Shown here: positions 23,668 through 35,600 of the stretch, in pieces
How the letters are laid out: each line of letters begins with the position of its first letter
Position numbering within the stretch: position 1 is the first letter of the stretch
Assembly (NCBI RefSeq): GCF_027744825.2
Contig: NC_071335.1
Coordinates: 12,785,501-12,849,500 of the forward strand
DNA: 64,000 bases
Direction: 5' to 3'
Source: Synchiropus splendidus
Taxonomy: Eukaryota; Chordata; Actinopteri; Syngnathiformes; Callionymidae
Made by a program: the position numbers and the translations under genes
The notes under the pieces: generated by a model
Seen by the model: only the letters and a program-made list of their open reading frames with translations
Told to the model about the DNA's origin: nothing
Databases searched by the model: none

Positions 23668-25720
23668 GCAGTAGTATAGCAGGGGACAGTAGCGCCGTGC
23701 AGCTAGATTGGTCTACATGCACCAATGGCAGGAAACAACAGGAGTTAGCAAGGCAGGTCTCTTGTGTACGGGAGAGTCGGCCATCTTGTGGCAACTTCAC
23801 TCGAACGTTAACTTCATATTAAATGTTTGGAAGTTGAAAGTTTAAGTTTGGGTCAAATGCAATCTTTCAATGTTTTTGTTTTACTCTCATCATATGTACA
23901 CGGATGTGAATTTGTGAAGTTTCAAATCCAGTTAGTTTGAGGTGGAGTGTTAATATTAACGGATGTTTTTGCGCTTCTAAACTGCACGAAAGTGTTGGGT
24001 AAATGTGGGTTTGTGCAGTGTTGTTTGAGGCGACCTCCCCTGACGGCACACTCACCTTTGCTCACACCCAAAAGTCAGTCCCATCTGGACTGAACAACCC
24101 AGAAGCCTAGTGCGTAAATTTTGCTAGAACAAAGTGCTTCACAGAAACTATGCTCTTTAGTGTTGGCCTGAAGGTCTGTGGTGAGGGGCCCGCGTTCGGT
24201 CACGGATGTTGTTTGTCAGATAAGCTGACATGAGAAGTGATGTGACTTGTTTGTCTGTGGTTCACACTCGAACACACATTGCATGAGAAACATAGGCAAC
24301 ATCCTCTTTCTATCAGGCCTGAGAAGAGAGATGCTGTCTTCAGGGACACCAAATAACCACCAGAGATTATCACAGTTTTTCAGAATGGTTTTGTCACTCG
24401 ATCATGCAATATGTTCCAGAGCCATGTTCTGAATGTCCCCCACCTGCTCTCCCTCCTGCAGACAGTCCCGCCTCTCATGATGTGGAGTGGGTGGATGTGT
24501 GTGCCGGGGACTCGGCTGAGATCCCCTGCGTCAGTCCTCATGGAGCCGTGGAGGGGGTGACGCTCAAGCGCCAGAGGGGCCGCAACGGCGTGGAGCTTCT
24601 GTACCACTCCCAGCGCCACTACAGCGGCACCTCAGAGAGCCTCCTGCCCCCCGACAGGGTGCGCCTGTCGTCAGTGCCGGGTCCCCACGGTCTCACCTAC
24701 AACCTGACCCTGCTGCAGATGCAGCCGGAGGACAGTGGCCGCTACAGCTGCCAGTTCACACAGCAGGGCAAGGCCGACAGCATCACCCGACTGGGGAGGA
24801 AAGTGGTCTTCGTTTCAGTGCAAGGTGGGTCTGACGGTTCTGTTCCAGTGGCAGTGCACTTCTTTAACATGTCTCCCTCAGGTGGGGTGTGCAGCTGCTC
24901 TGGTTACACCACGCTGCTCTTCGTCGTCTGCTCGGCGGTGGTCATCCTCGTTCTGCTGCTCGGCCTCCTGTTTGTTTGCCAAGTGAGTCGAGTCAAGAAA
25001 GAAGTCTCGCTCGGACAACATACACATGCACTTGTCTGGACCTTAAACTGGTCCAAAACTCTTCAGTGGCTTGACCTGAACCCATCTCATCATCCAGCCT
25101 GAACTTCCCCTGCGTCCTTGTTCGTTTTAGAGGGGAATTTAAAATGGAACCACGTGGAGCATTCAGTCCTGGGTGGACTGATCTCATGTGACTGACTTTA
25201 TTTTAGGTCAGCGCTCACCAACCTTGGCACTGTGTGACCTGAAAACCAAACGCAATAAGATGGTTATTACATGGAAATTTAAATTATTACCACAACTTTT
25301 GTAACAGGCGGCCACCATGTTGGTGACCCCTTTTCAGTTATTCTTCTATTTGATTCAGTTTTTGTCAGCAGCGTGTGAGTCCAACAGCTGCAGTCTTTCA
25401 GAAGAAACCACAAGTTTCATAAGTTGTTTTTTTGAAAGACAAAAGCCGCGTTTACACCTTATGCGTGCCGTATATTTTTTCCGACTGACACAGGAACTTC
25501 ACTGATTTGTTTTTCTTTGAAGGTGAAGATTCGCCGCAAACAGCAGCCACACCCTCAGCCTGCCATCTACGAGGAGATGGTTGGGGTGCAGCTCCCTGCC
25601 AGAAAACTGCGAAACCTGGAGGAAGTGGATGGTTGTGAGTACAGGAACTTCTCTGTGAAGAGTCCCCGCCTTGAAAACCACTACGAAACTCCGAGTGGGG
25701 CCCTTCGGCCCAAAGAATGA
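20682..25720 (+). CDS. cd7al: CD7-like immunoglobulin-superfamily receptor, complete
   Basis: Predicted type I membrane receptor of leukocytes. Exons: 20682-20736, 22539-22889, 24462-24824, 24882-24982, 25523-25720; 355 residues plus TGA. Residues 1-18 (MMKHLIGLWIVLAALNGC) form a signal peptide. Exons 2 and 3 each encode an Ig V-like domain. The first has LPCVV, RTW and DRYRCEF; the second has EIPCVS and GRYSCQF. NVT, NLS and NLT are potential N-glycosylation sites. Exon 4 gives the membrane span (TTLLFVVCSAVVILVLLLGL). The tail has Y306 in YEEM (a PI3K p85-type YxxM), Y330 in YRNF (Grb2-type YxN) and Y344. Human CD7 has YEDM in its tail and lies at 17q25.3 with TNRC6C, which supports the name. 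CD7 has only one Ig domain, so the orthology is tentative; another VJ-type fish receptor is the alternative. The Ig exons are much more GC-rich than their introns. The first of two adjacent ATGs was taken as the start. Confidence 0.75.
20737..22538 (+). other. CD7-like intron 1
   Basis: A 1.8 kb AT-rich intron between the signal-peptide exon and the first Ig exon. It contains T-rich runs (22098-22107, 22334-22350). No extra Ig exon is visible. Confidence 0.7.
23280..23480. mobile_element. Dispersed repeat fragment with TTAATCG-type motifs
   Basis: The stretch aggggtgagattcgac followed by repeated attaatcgca-like motifs and tatttgccgcaag resembles a dispersed fish and vertebrate repeat I recognise by sequence style. 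The family is not assigned. It sits in CD7-like intron 2, just before the long microsatellite. Confidence 0.35.
23554..23664. repeat. Compound microsatellite (CT)n(CTAT)n(TA)n
   Basis: About 110 bp, with three motifs grading into each other, in CD7-like intron 2. It is probably highly polymorphic. Confidence 0.95.
24825..24881 (+). other. 57 bp in-frame, stop-free intron of the CD7-like gene
   Basis: Donor CAAG|GTGGGT, acceptor CTCCCTCAG. The length is divisible by three and the frame stays open across it, so retention would insert 19 residues between the second Ig domain and the membrane span. It includes potential glycosylation site NMS. Confidence 0.75.
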
Positions 25721-26434
25721 AGGCATTAAATGTCACGCACGCGTCCTTTTTTTTAACTGTGCGATCACGTTTTCCTTTCTGTTGCAGCTTCGTTCCTTTA
25801 AGCTGAACACGGCACTGTGACCTTTCTTCAAGGTCAAGATGAATACAAATGAAAGGCCCCGATTTAGTCACATTAAAATGCAAATGTTAAATTAAATTTT
25901 CATTGCAAAACTTATTTATATTTGCTTGGTACGTAACAAGGTCATGCTGGCTTCATGTGTGTGACTCTTGAGATGGAAGGTCTCGGCAAATAACTTCTTG
26001 ATGAATCCGTCTGCAGGACACCAAAGCTCACCGTCGTGACCTTTGATATGGAGGCTGAGGTATGAGAAGCGCTCCTTCCTGCTGAAGATTTAGGCCTCCC
26101 TTGTTGTTAGGGATGTGATCAGTTCAGAGAACTTCTTGATACTTCATTTGTCAGAGTTCCATCCAAAAAGTACACGGAAATGGAGGGAAAAAAAACGGTC
26201 AAGTTCATGACAAATAAAGTTCACTTAAACTGATACAAGGCTTTATTTTGGTAAGAGAAGCCAGGATTTCTGCCAATTGATATGTTGTCGGGGTTGTATA
26301 TATTATGTTTCTTTATACCCTTTTTTTTAAGAAGAAGAATAAAAACTGTTGGGTTTCAATGTACTCCCTTGGGTCTCTATTTATGTCTGCAGAAGTGCCG
26401 CTGTTATGTATGAACCGAAAGATTTTGGAATAAA
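25721..26434 (+). other. CD7-like 3' UTR with two candidate poly(A) signals
   Basis: AATAAA occurs at 26213-26218 and again at 26429-26434. The second is followed by T/GT-rich tgtctgttttctgt. Either could end the transcript. Confidence 0.55.
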
Positions 26435-27190
26435 GAAACTGAAATGGAGTCATGTCTGTTTTCTGTCCCAGCTCACATTCTGTATCAGATATGGGCAAAG
26501 TACAGCCCTTAGTCTCTTGAAGTCAGAGCAACACCACTAAAGAAACAGATGTTTTTTTCCATCTTTCATTAGATTTTATATTTTTATAGTTTATCTTCAC
26601 CTACTTCTATCAACATTTAAGTTTTCATTTTTACTGTAATAATTTTTTGAAATCAATATTGAATAAATAAATCTATAAATGAAATGGAATCACATAACAT
26701 GTTTTAAGCATATAATAACAGGGTAATACACTTTTTCCTTATCTATCCTCCTCTTTTAATATTTTAGTTGCAAAATTTAAGATAAATTTACTGCTCTTTT
26801 CATACTTTTACTGATGGCTTGTGGCAGTCACAATATATAATGTGGCCCCTAAAGACAATGATTCTTAACCCTAGGGCCGAGGCCCATGGTTGGGAAAATG
26901 AGAACACCGTTTCATGAAACCTCACCAGGCCATCACTACTGGAGAAGCTTTGGTTGAACTCTTCGAAGCATCAAGAGAACATCTCTGTGAAAACCTGAAT
27001 GCAACACTGAAAAAAAACAAAATCTGATGGAAGCAAAGCCACGGTGAATATGTGCATAGCTAAACCCAACAAAATCCTCTTTTTAAGCCACATTTCTTGC
27101 GGAACAGACCTCATTTCCACCCGTTCTTGGTCCAACATTTATTTTGAGATTAGAAGAAAAGAACAAGACAGTGGTTAACAGCCAAGAAAT
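26435..27190. other. Tail-to-tail intergenic spacer
   Basis: AT-rich sequence between the 3' end of the CD7-like gene and that of tnrc6c. No coding exon was recognised. Confidence 0.55.
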
Positions 27191-27198
27191 TGAGTAAC

Positions 27199-27204
27199 TT
27201 TATT
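27199..27204 (-). terminator. Candidate distal poly(A) signal of tnrc6c
   Basis: TTTATT on the plus strand reads AATAAA on the minus strand. A T-rich stretch (cttgttcttttctt on minus) follows downstream. A proximal alternative is at 27357-27362. Confidence 0.45.
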
Positions 27205-30200
27205 AATATCGTCTGAAATAAGCGCCATAATTCATATCGGGAACATTTTCGGTGCATGTTCTTAACATCACATTCTATTAGGAGGAAAAAAAAAAAAGAA
27301 CAACATCAAAAGCCACAACTTTGTTCATGAGTTACAGACGTTTTTTTTCTTTAAGGTTTATTTCAAAGTTAAGAAAAAGGCAGATACAACACCCCCCCTT
27401 CCCCCGAAAACCATTGTCCAAAGACAGCTGTATGAGTGGAGGGCTTTTTCTTGGTCGGTCCCCACAGTGCTTGAGCAGAAAGTGAAGCGATCATTGGTTG
27501 AGATTACACAGCATGGCCACCGAATGTTGCTCGAATGTAAGAATGAAAAGAAAAGGCAAGCTAGAGATGACACAACACTAGAACCCTGAACCCCAGACTT
27601 CAGAGTCCTCTGTTTGGACTCCTCCCTCCCACTTGTGCATAGATCATGATCCCAAAAGAACCAGCTTGGTTCCTCCACGTCACCTGCTAAAAGCTACCAA
27701 ACATGCTAACAGACACGGAGATGTGCTTCCAGAAAACAAAACACTGGACCAAATTAAACGCTGAAAAACTACTCTTGAAGCGATTTCTATTCCCATGTAA
27801 AGCATTTTTTTTTTTACATTTTTATTCTTTACAAAGTTGATTCTCAGTCTTATTTGGTAAATACAGTATGTTACTTGCTACAAACATTTTCAGTTGTCGC
27901 CTCTCAGAAACATCCAGAAGGTGTTTCGCGATTCCTCACAGAAATGGCGGAACTCCGGCCTTCCTGAGACAAAATCCGTTCTCTTTTATCAATGAGTGTG
28001 CAAGAGTGTGAGAAAACTGCTGACAGGAAACACAACATTAGACAAGACGAGTCGATCCCAGAGTAGCGTACGTCTTCACTTAGCAAGATCTTTACGTCCT
28101 TGTTTGACCGTAGATGATTTGATTTTACTCGACATTCTCGTAATAAACTTCTTTGTTTTTTTGAGTGAAATGCTTTCTTTTGTAAACGACAAGTGGCTTC
28201 AGCAAAACTGGAAAGGAAAATATAGGCACCTCTGACATGAGCGTCGAACTCACCTCCCTTTTTATGACGCTAACAGGGATCACTAGTCCTTCTACTGCTA
28301 ACTATGGCAACAGGTCAGGTTTTTTTTGTTTATTTATTTTTTGTTATTTTTTTTAAAGTTTCTTTTTTTTCAGTTTTTTTTTTTAAACATTTTCAATTAT
28401 TTTTATTTTTTTTTTCTGCATTTTCTTTGAACAAAAACGGTGCAATACTCATCCGCTAACGGGATTATTCCACAATAAAAGCCACTATAAGGTAGATGAA
28501 CATTTTAAAGATGAAAACACAAACGCGATAGATCCTTGAGTAAACATGTACACATGAATTGTCACCGTCCCCCCTCTGTGTTGTGTGTCTACGATTAGCT
28601 GAGCGAGGGGTCAAAGACACTCAGTGCAACGTTAGAAGATAATAATAACGATCCAAACACAAATAGACAGTTTCTTGCGCACACATTCAAACGCACGCAC
28701 ATGCACACACACACACACATTCGCTCTTTTAAACCCCCAAAATATTTTGAGTCTTGGTATCTCAATACACGTTGTATTCTCAAGAAAAAGTCTTCACATT
28801 ACATTATTGGCGCTCTATGATTCAAGTATCGGAGTTCAATATTACGTTTGACTTTGATATGTTCGCGATTCCAACGGCTCTGTTCAAATATGCATCAGAC
28901 CAGGTTGGGCTCTTCGTTCGAATCACCAAGATCAGAATGTGCATAAACAACTTCGGAGCAGAAGTTTGGCATCAAGTTTAGACCCAACAAAGCTCGTTCA
29001 TTTTGCTGCGATTTTGCGGGGGTCCGGGGATGGGGGGGGAATTCATATTGCTCATCTTCGACCTTCAAGAACGGAAATGTCGGACTTCAGAAGGTGATGT
29101 CAGCGTAGGTACGTGTGACGCGTACCTTCTGCTTATACTGCTATCTAGAACAGAGTTGTGGAGAGGAGAACCTCTCGTGCTGGTGCAGCATGAGAACCCG
29201 GTTCACCGACGGGGTTCTCCAGTGAGTACAGGATGCTGGGAGGTCCTCGGCGATGGGGTTTTTGTCTGAGCTCGGATCAAGGCAGTTACAGAAACAGGCA
29301 ATCGTGATTTTTGCTTGTGTGCTGCAGGACCCGAGTCCTGAAAGGTAGCCTTTTCCTGTTTTTCTTCATCTCATATTTTAAGACTTTGTACCTCTTCAAA
29401 TGCGTCTCCCGATGCAGAGCAGCGCTGACACACTGGGCCCAAGCCATTTGGGTCTGTGGAAACGTTACAGTTCACTTAGCCCCGCTTTGAGCAGGAGACC
29501 GACAGAAAACAAGATAAATACAGCATCCACGAAAAAAGGCACCCCGGGCACCGGCCTACTCTGGTAGTAGATCCCAACGCCAGGAGACGTTTCAGCTAGA
29601 AGTGCAGAGCTTTAAACATATTATAGATCTTTTTTTTTTCTCATTTAGATTTTTTTAAGCATTTTTTAAAATTTATTTTTATGTCAAACTTCATAAAAAT
29701 GACGTAAAATGCGATTTATTTTTGGCTTTAAAAAAATATGTACCCGGGATTACCCATCATTAACTGTGCACTGTAGCAAACTGGAACCCCCAACTCAATT
29801 TTTTTTCCTTCTCCTTCCTTAACTCGGGGAATCGCCCACTTTCACAAAGACACTAAAAACAAAAGTCGTTTTTTTTTTTTTGTTTGTTTGTATTTTTCAG
29901 GGTGTGACACTGCCGCCCATTGGTTTGATCCCTCCTGTCCCCCGCTGTGCCCCCGCTAAGGTCATCAAAGCTTCTCCGTAAGTTTAAAGTCACACAGCAT
30001 CTTGATATTGGCACGATAAAGAGGTACTGGAACATGGAATAACTCCACACAGAGCAACAGGCCGCCTCTTCCTGTCCGGTTCGGATTAAGTGTGGAGGTG
30101 TGAGGTCAGAGTACAACGTCGCACGGCTGGGCTTCAATTGAATGGCAAGTCCACGCGAACACAGTGAGAGCAAATTCTTCCAACAACTAGGAACAGGCTC

Positions 30201-30302
30201 ATCCTGGGGGTCAATTTCTAAAGGAAGTCGGTGCACAGAAAAGGCTGGATGAGGTTTATCCAGCTGGAGAGCTAAAGGGAGGTTGAAATTTGGCAGGACC
30301 GT

Positions 30303-30330
30303 CTTAGCTTTTTTTTTTTTTTTAGCTAAG
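30303..30330 (-). other. Hairpin with an oligo(A) loop in the tnrc6c 3' UTR
   Basis: On the plus strand CTTAGCT is followed by 14 more T and then AGCTAAG. In the minus-strand RNA this is a perfect 7 bp stem closing a 14 nt all-A loop. Confidence 0.6.
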
Positions 30331-32651
30331 AGGTTATTAACAGGTTTAATAATCTGCGTGGGACGAGATGCGGGTCACTGTGCGCACGCGGCTCGGACCT
30401 AAGACTACATTCTCACAGTAAAAGGACAGATAGACGGAGAGCTGCATCTCGAATGTGGTGTCCTCAACTCTCTTACCCTGAGATCAAGCTGAATCTTCAG
30501 CGCCGCAGCGCGAGGCCCGTATTTTTGTAAAGCGTGCGGACTCGACGCGGGAAAAACCCGGCCGCCTTTCTGAAGCGCTGTGACAGGAGTGCGACCTCTG
30601 TGCCCGGTCGGGTTTTGGCGTGCGGTCGGGGGCCCCCGCCTCTCGTCTATTGCATAGAAACAGTAACAAGGGCCTGTTGGTGCAGGGGCAGGGGAGGGCT
30701 ACTGGGTCTGGTGCTGGAGAAGGTTTTAGCGTAGCAGCTGGGCGAAGGGCAAGAGGGGACAGCCTGCGGGCGGGGCAGGCGGAGCAGCTTGAAGCGACAT
30801 ACACACACACACACACCCCCCCTCCCGGATGATAACTACACGTTTCACGTAACAGAATACTGTCAAAACAAAGAGACAATCAATAACGGTCCGTAGTATT
30901 GATCCGTATTTTGCATTCAATACACAGGATGAACATACAGAGGCACCTTGAAGCAAAGTGTTTCTGCATATGAACAGTGACGCGCGTTCAGCAGCCGGTT
31001 GTGTGTGGACCACTGCATGTCGACGAAAACACAACGGAACAGAAATGGCAAAAACTCCAGAAATATGACTATTACATTTCCAGCTAAAGTGATCTTTGTG
31101 TCAGAGAGGGGAGGAGGACGAGGAGGAGGAGGGGGCAGGACGAGAGCCGTGGTGGAGGTGCGTTATTGCCAGACTCGCCAGAAGTTCTGACCACAGCAGA
31201 GGGGTCAGTCCTCGTCCTCCCCCGCCTCCCGCCTCCCTCCACTTGGCCTCGGACTGGCCGGGAGCAGAGACGTTTCAAGTCCGTCGCCTCTGGAGAGAGA
31301 GCAAGGCTAAACATTTGGAGTGAGAGTGACCATTTCAAAAATCATGGTCTGTAGTTTGTTCTTTTTCCAAGTTCAAGTTTCCCTAAATCCTGCTACCACA
31401 AGGTTTTTCCATCCACAGTTACAGTACGCACAGGAGCAGCTCTTCCTTGACGTCTTTTTGCTGCTCTGGTTTTGATTCATCTGATTGCAGTTGAAGCGTT
31501 TTTTTGTTTTTGTTTTTGTTTTTTCTAAGTGCTTTGATCGAATGAATGAACAAGTCTCCTCTGCTGGCTGGGTCGTCTACTGCATTAGGAATTAAGAAAC
31601 CCTCCTATTTGGTTTTGTGCCGGACCCCCGGAGCCGACCCATCCGGCTGTGAATTCAGTCTCCGTCGGGCAAGGCGGAGCGGGAGCGAGCCCGGCTGGTC
31701 CATCCATGCGGGCCTGAGGCTCTCCCGACACTTTCACAGGGATCGGTGACCCGAAGGAAATCCAAGTCTTTTTTTTTTTTTTTGTTTTGTTTTTTGAAAG
31801 TCTTTTGCTGCAGTTCAAAAGCAAACACACTTAAACCAGCTCCGGATCGATGAGAAGGTATGACAGTCGGCGGTGTGTATTGCACAACGTACACCTCTTG
31901 CTGAAGGTAAAACTGTGTTCTCATCAAAAGAAAGTCTAGAAAATTCCATAAAGCACCAGTTGACGACTGGATCCAAACTGAAGTCGACCAGGGTCTGCAG
32001 ACGTCGATGATTAGCTGCCGCCACTCACACGTTCACGTGTGAGACGGAGACGTGGGGAGTGGTGGGGGGGGACTTCTTCTCAGCTTATAAGCTGTCATTA
32101 ACAAAAAGGGACAACATGGACTCAACAAGTGCATCGATCCTTAAGAGAAAACAAGAACGTGTCGCAGGTGATTGGTCGAGATCGTGGGGGGTCTTGTCCC
32201 CGCACTGACTGCTCGCTTGGAGGTCAAACTGCGAAGGTTTTTCTTCAGGTACGATAAAAAAAGAAAAAGGTCGGAGGCCGGGGAGGGATCCAGGCCTGAG
32301 CACTTAAGGCTAACGTTGAGAACACAAACACTAGACTAGTAAAGGTCTTCATTGGCGGCGGGCATGCTGGGAATGGTCGTACGGAGTCTCGCGTCCGGAT
32401 GATTCTGGAAAAAGGGGGAAGTCTCAGATGGCAGCGTTGATTGCTTCGAAAAACTCCACAGGGGATGAAAACGTAACTTTGTGGTTCGTCTTTAGCTTCA
32501 CCCAACGACAGAAGTGAAACTGAAGTGTCCTGTTTCACGCCTCACAGTTCATAAGTTTACTTGATGCTGATTATCGCCACATGATTTTCTTGGGATTTGC
32601 TCGTGTTTGCATTGACGTGTGTGGCCTCCCAAACCTTCATGGCTTACGTGA

Positions 32652-32665
32652 CCACTAGGGGGCAG
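32652..32665 (+). promoter_or_regulatory. CTCF-type motif beside the tnrc6c stop codon
   Basis: CCACTAGGGGGCAG fits the CTCF core CCASYAGRKGGCR at every position. It lies 20 bp beyond the tnrc6c stop codon in transcript terms. Occupancy is unknown. Confidence 0.5.
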
Positions 32666-32684
32666 GCCGTTCAGGGGAGTCCTC

Positions 32685-35600
32685 CTACATGGACTCCCCA
32701 CTCAGCAGGTCTCCGGGCAGCAGGGTGTTGATGGGAGTGGGGCTCCCAACCACCCGGGCATCTTCTCCACCAGGTGGCCCCCACAGACTTGAGTACTGGG
32801 GCACCCCGCCCCAGAGCAGGTCGCCTCCGCTGGACTTGCCACTGCTGCCACCCCCGCCACTGCTCCACTGACCAATGGAGTGGGACTGCGACGTCATCCG
32901 ATTCTGATTGGCTCCTGGGTTAGCCTGCCAGCTAGTGGTGGTGTTAGCCCCTAGTGACTGGCCTTGTGCAAAGAAGCGGTTCACCTCCTCCTCGCCGGCA
33001 AACTCCGCCAGGATGGTGGTGTTTCCAAGCACACACCTGCGTAGAAGACAGCAGTCAGGAACCTCCATTTGAAAACATTGAAATAGATACTGAAAACTAC
33101 ACAAAATGAATGAGGCTTTTAAAATACTTTTGGCCGTAAAATGAGCAATTCCACTTCTTAAAAAAAACGATATCAGAAGAAGTAGAAGTGAGTCGAAGAG
33201 GTCAGAGAGGAAGGAAGAAGCTGTGTCAAACTGTGACTGGATTTTAGAGACATAGGCTGCGTCCCATTTCTCACCCTAACCCTAGCACATGGTATGGAGT
33301 GCCCTCTGACAACCAGGTGAAGTGATAGACGACATGTCATTGGCTGCCGTGCTGTGTTTTGTTCCCTGCATTTCGAGTGTTGGAGACGTTTTGGAAATGC
33401 CGTTTTTGTAACCCCTTGCGTCGGCGCTGATAATCTCACTTGGTTTGGTGAACCAACGGAGAAGAAATGGGCGGAGCCAAAGCCAGCTTCGCTGCTATGT
33501 TGCGGTGATAGATCTGCTAGAGGTATGACAATGTTAACGTTAGCCAGGATGCTAGCCCACTGTTTGTTAACAAGAAATAAAAACATACTGTTGTACAAAA
33601 CATACTGTTGTACACCTTAAAGCTAAAAAAGCTTAAGGCATTTCCATTATTTTGTCCAACACCTGTACATGTTGTATTGTTCATGTTGTCGGACATGGTA
33701 GACCATTTGGGTTGCTAGCATGTGCTACGCAAGAAAGTAAACAAACGGAAGAGTAGTCCTTGTGACTAAAATGTCCCTGTTGTCCTATCCAACATTATTT
33801 TTAAATAAAGTACTTTGGTATCCAGGAAATCTATCCACACTTCATACTCCCACTTGGTTTCAAGTCAGTTCCAGAGCTCCTTCGGTTTGAAGGGATCTTT
33901 TTAAGTGGTGAGAAATGGGTCACAGCTATAGTCTTCAGTGGCCCCTCCTGCCTTATGATTCTAAGCCCAGATAGCTAGCAGCCAGCTAGTCACACCTAGC
34001 CTTGCAGGGAGAAAATCTCAGGGCTATGTTTCAATAACACACTGACAAGGCACATTTGTGAAACTCAAACCCCAACAATGAATCTGGCAACCTCCAAAAA
34101 AAAAAAATCGATGCTCTTGGATGCGATTCTGATGAGAAAGCACAGACTATGCAGGTGCCTTGTGGAGAAAAAGACAGGTGTCTCTTATAAGGTCAAGAAG
34201 GATGGCAATCAGGATTTATTTTTGCTCCACCATCGAAGGAAAGCAAAGTGGAATCCTGCAAATTTTCGAAGCACTTGATACCACGGACAAAGGGGAACGT
34301 GATCAATGAAGAGCAAACGTGAGACATGGGTCAGACAGTTCAGATGACCTTTGACTGTTGTTGAACCGCAACTGCTGTGACTGGTGGAGCGGGTTGCCAG
34401 ATTGTTCTCTCATCTTTCCCACACGGCTATGTAACACCTATTAACCAGACTCTCTTCAGTCAAGGAGCCACTTTGTCTCACGGCAGCCACGTCGTATACC
34501 ATGAATATTCCGCTCTTAGCTCAGAAATAAACTTCTCAGACATTACATTCACTAAACAGCGTTCATAACAAATAAGCTCTTCACCTAAAACCCCCACTAT
34601 AACTCGGATAAATGATGTGATGTGTCAGCTGTAGAGTGCAAAGAAAGAAACGATTGATTCTCACATGTGCAGAGACTTCTGGGCCTTGGCCGCCTCATCC
34701 TTGGAGCTGTAGCGAACCACAGCGTTACCTTGGGTCAGGTTGAGGTGGAAAGTGATCAAAGGGCCGTGCTGCATGCATAAGGTTCGCAGAGTGGATCCGT
34801 CGATCTGTAAGGAGTGGTGACGAAATGAGACACTCAGTTCTGCACGGCAACAGTTTTTGCACTTGCTATTGTCACATGAGGCCACCGGTTTGGATGGAAG
34901 TTCAAAGTTATAGTCTGACACAGCTATGGAGGAGGGAGGAGCTGCTGTACCTGAGGAGTAAGGTTCCTCAGCACCAGCCAGCTGCTGGTCCGTGTGGAGT
35001 TCTCAGTACTCCAAGTGGTTCCATCTGAAACATGGTGATAAAGGGTAAGTTTGTGCTTCAATTTCAACTTTGATGACTCGTGAGGAAGCTCACCTGAGGA
35101 GTAGGAGCCACTCCAACCTTGAGCCAGGCCCAGAGAGTTGCCTCCCCATGTGGACGACTGCTTAGTGTTGGTGAGGCCCGGCGGAGGCCGGGACGGGGCC
35201 GTAGTGTTGCGCGGCCCCTGAGGAACCTTCCACAGCTCATGTGAGAGAGACGCCGGGCTTTGGGAGATTGGTCCAGGAGACCAAGTCGACTTCATGTCAG
35301 ACATTTTGCCTTCACAGGAAGAAAGAGAGAAGTTTTAACTTCACGAGAGAAGTGCGCCTCATATGTATGCAATAAAAAAGCTCCCTGACACAAAGACTTG
35401 AGAAGTGAAACACAGCAAAATAGTTTTGCATTGCACTTCATTTTCAAATCCCAAACAATGAAGCTGTCAAACAGTGCGCTCAGGAACTGGAGGAGGATGA
35501 GGGTGGTTTCGTTTCTGCTCTTGATTTCTGCGGTTTTGAGTGAAAGAGGTGGAGAAGGTTTCTAAACACGCACAGCGAGGAAGCAGCTTCAGAGATTTAA

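Larger units (their letters stand above)
27191..32684 (-). other. Predicted tnrc6c 3' UTR (about 5.5 kb)
   Basis: No coding exon lies between the TAG at 32685-32687 and the first plausible minus-strand poly(A) signals. AATAAA occurs on the minus strand at 27357-27362 and 27199-27204, and beyond that at 27138-27143. The minus strand is studded with A-rich tracts (for example near 28,320-28,410, 29,628-29,700, 29,870 and 31,770) and two GC-rich blocks (30,490-30,780 and 31,100-31,280). Short (CA)n stretches lie at about 28,700 and 30,802-30,820. The extent is an inference; no transcript evidence is available here. Confidence 0.5.
33037..34664 (-). other. tnrc6c last intron, transposon-bearing
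   Basis: A 1.63 kb intron, the longest among the coding exons. It holds the nested elements listed at 33252-33929 and 33613-33665. No exon was recognised in it. Confidence 0.8.

Noticed and set aside
23569..23800. Frames encoding YIYIYI runs on both strands
   Set aside because: They are direct translation of the (TA)n microsatellite.
30480..30790. GC-rich block considered as a CpG-island promoter
   Set aside because: It lies inside the predicted tnrc6c 3' UTR, with no exon or splice donor on either strand to start from.
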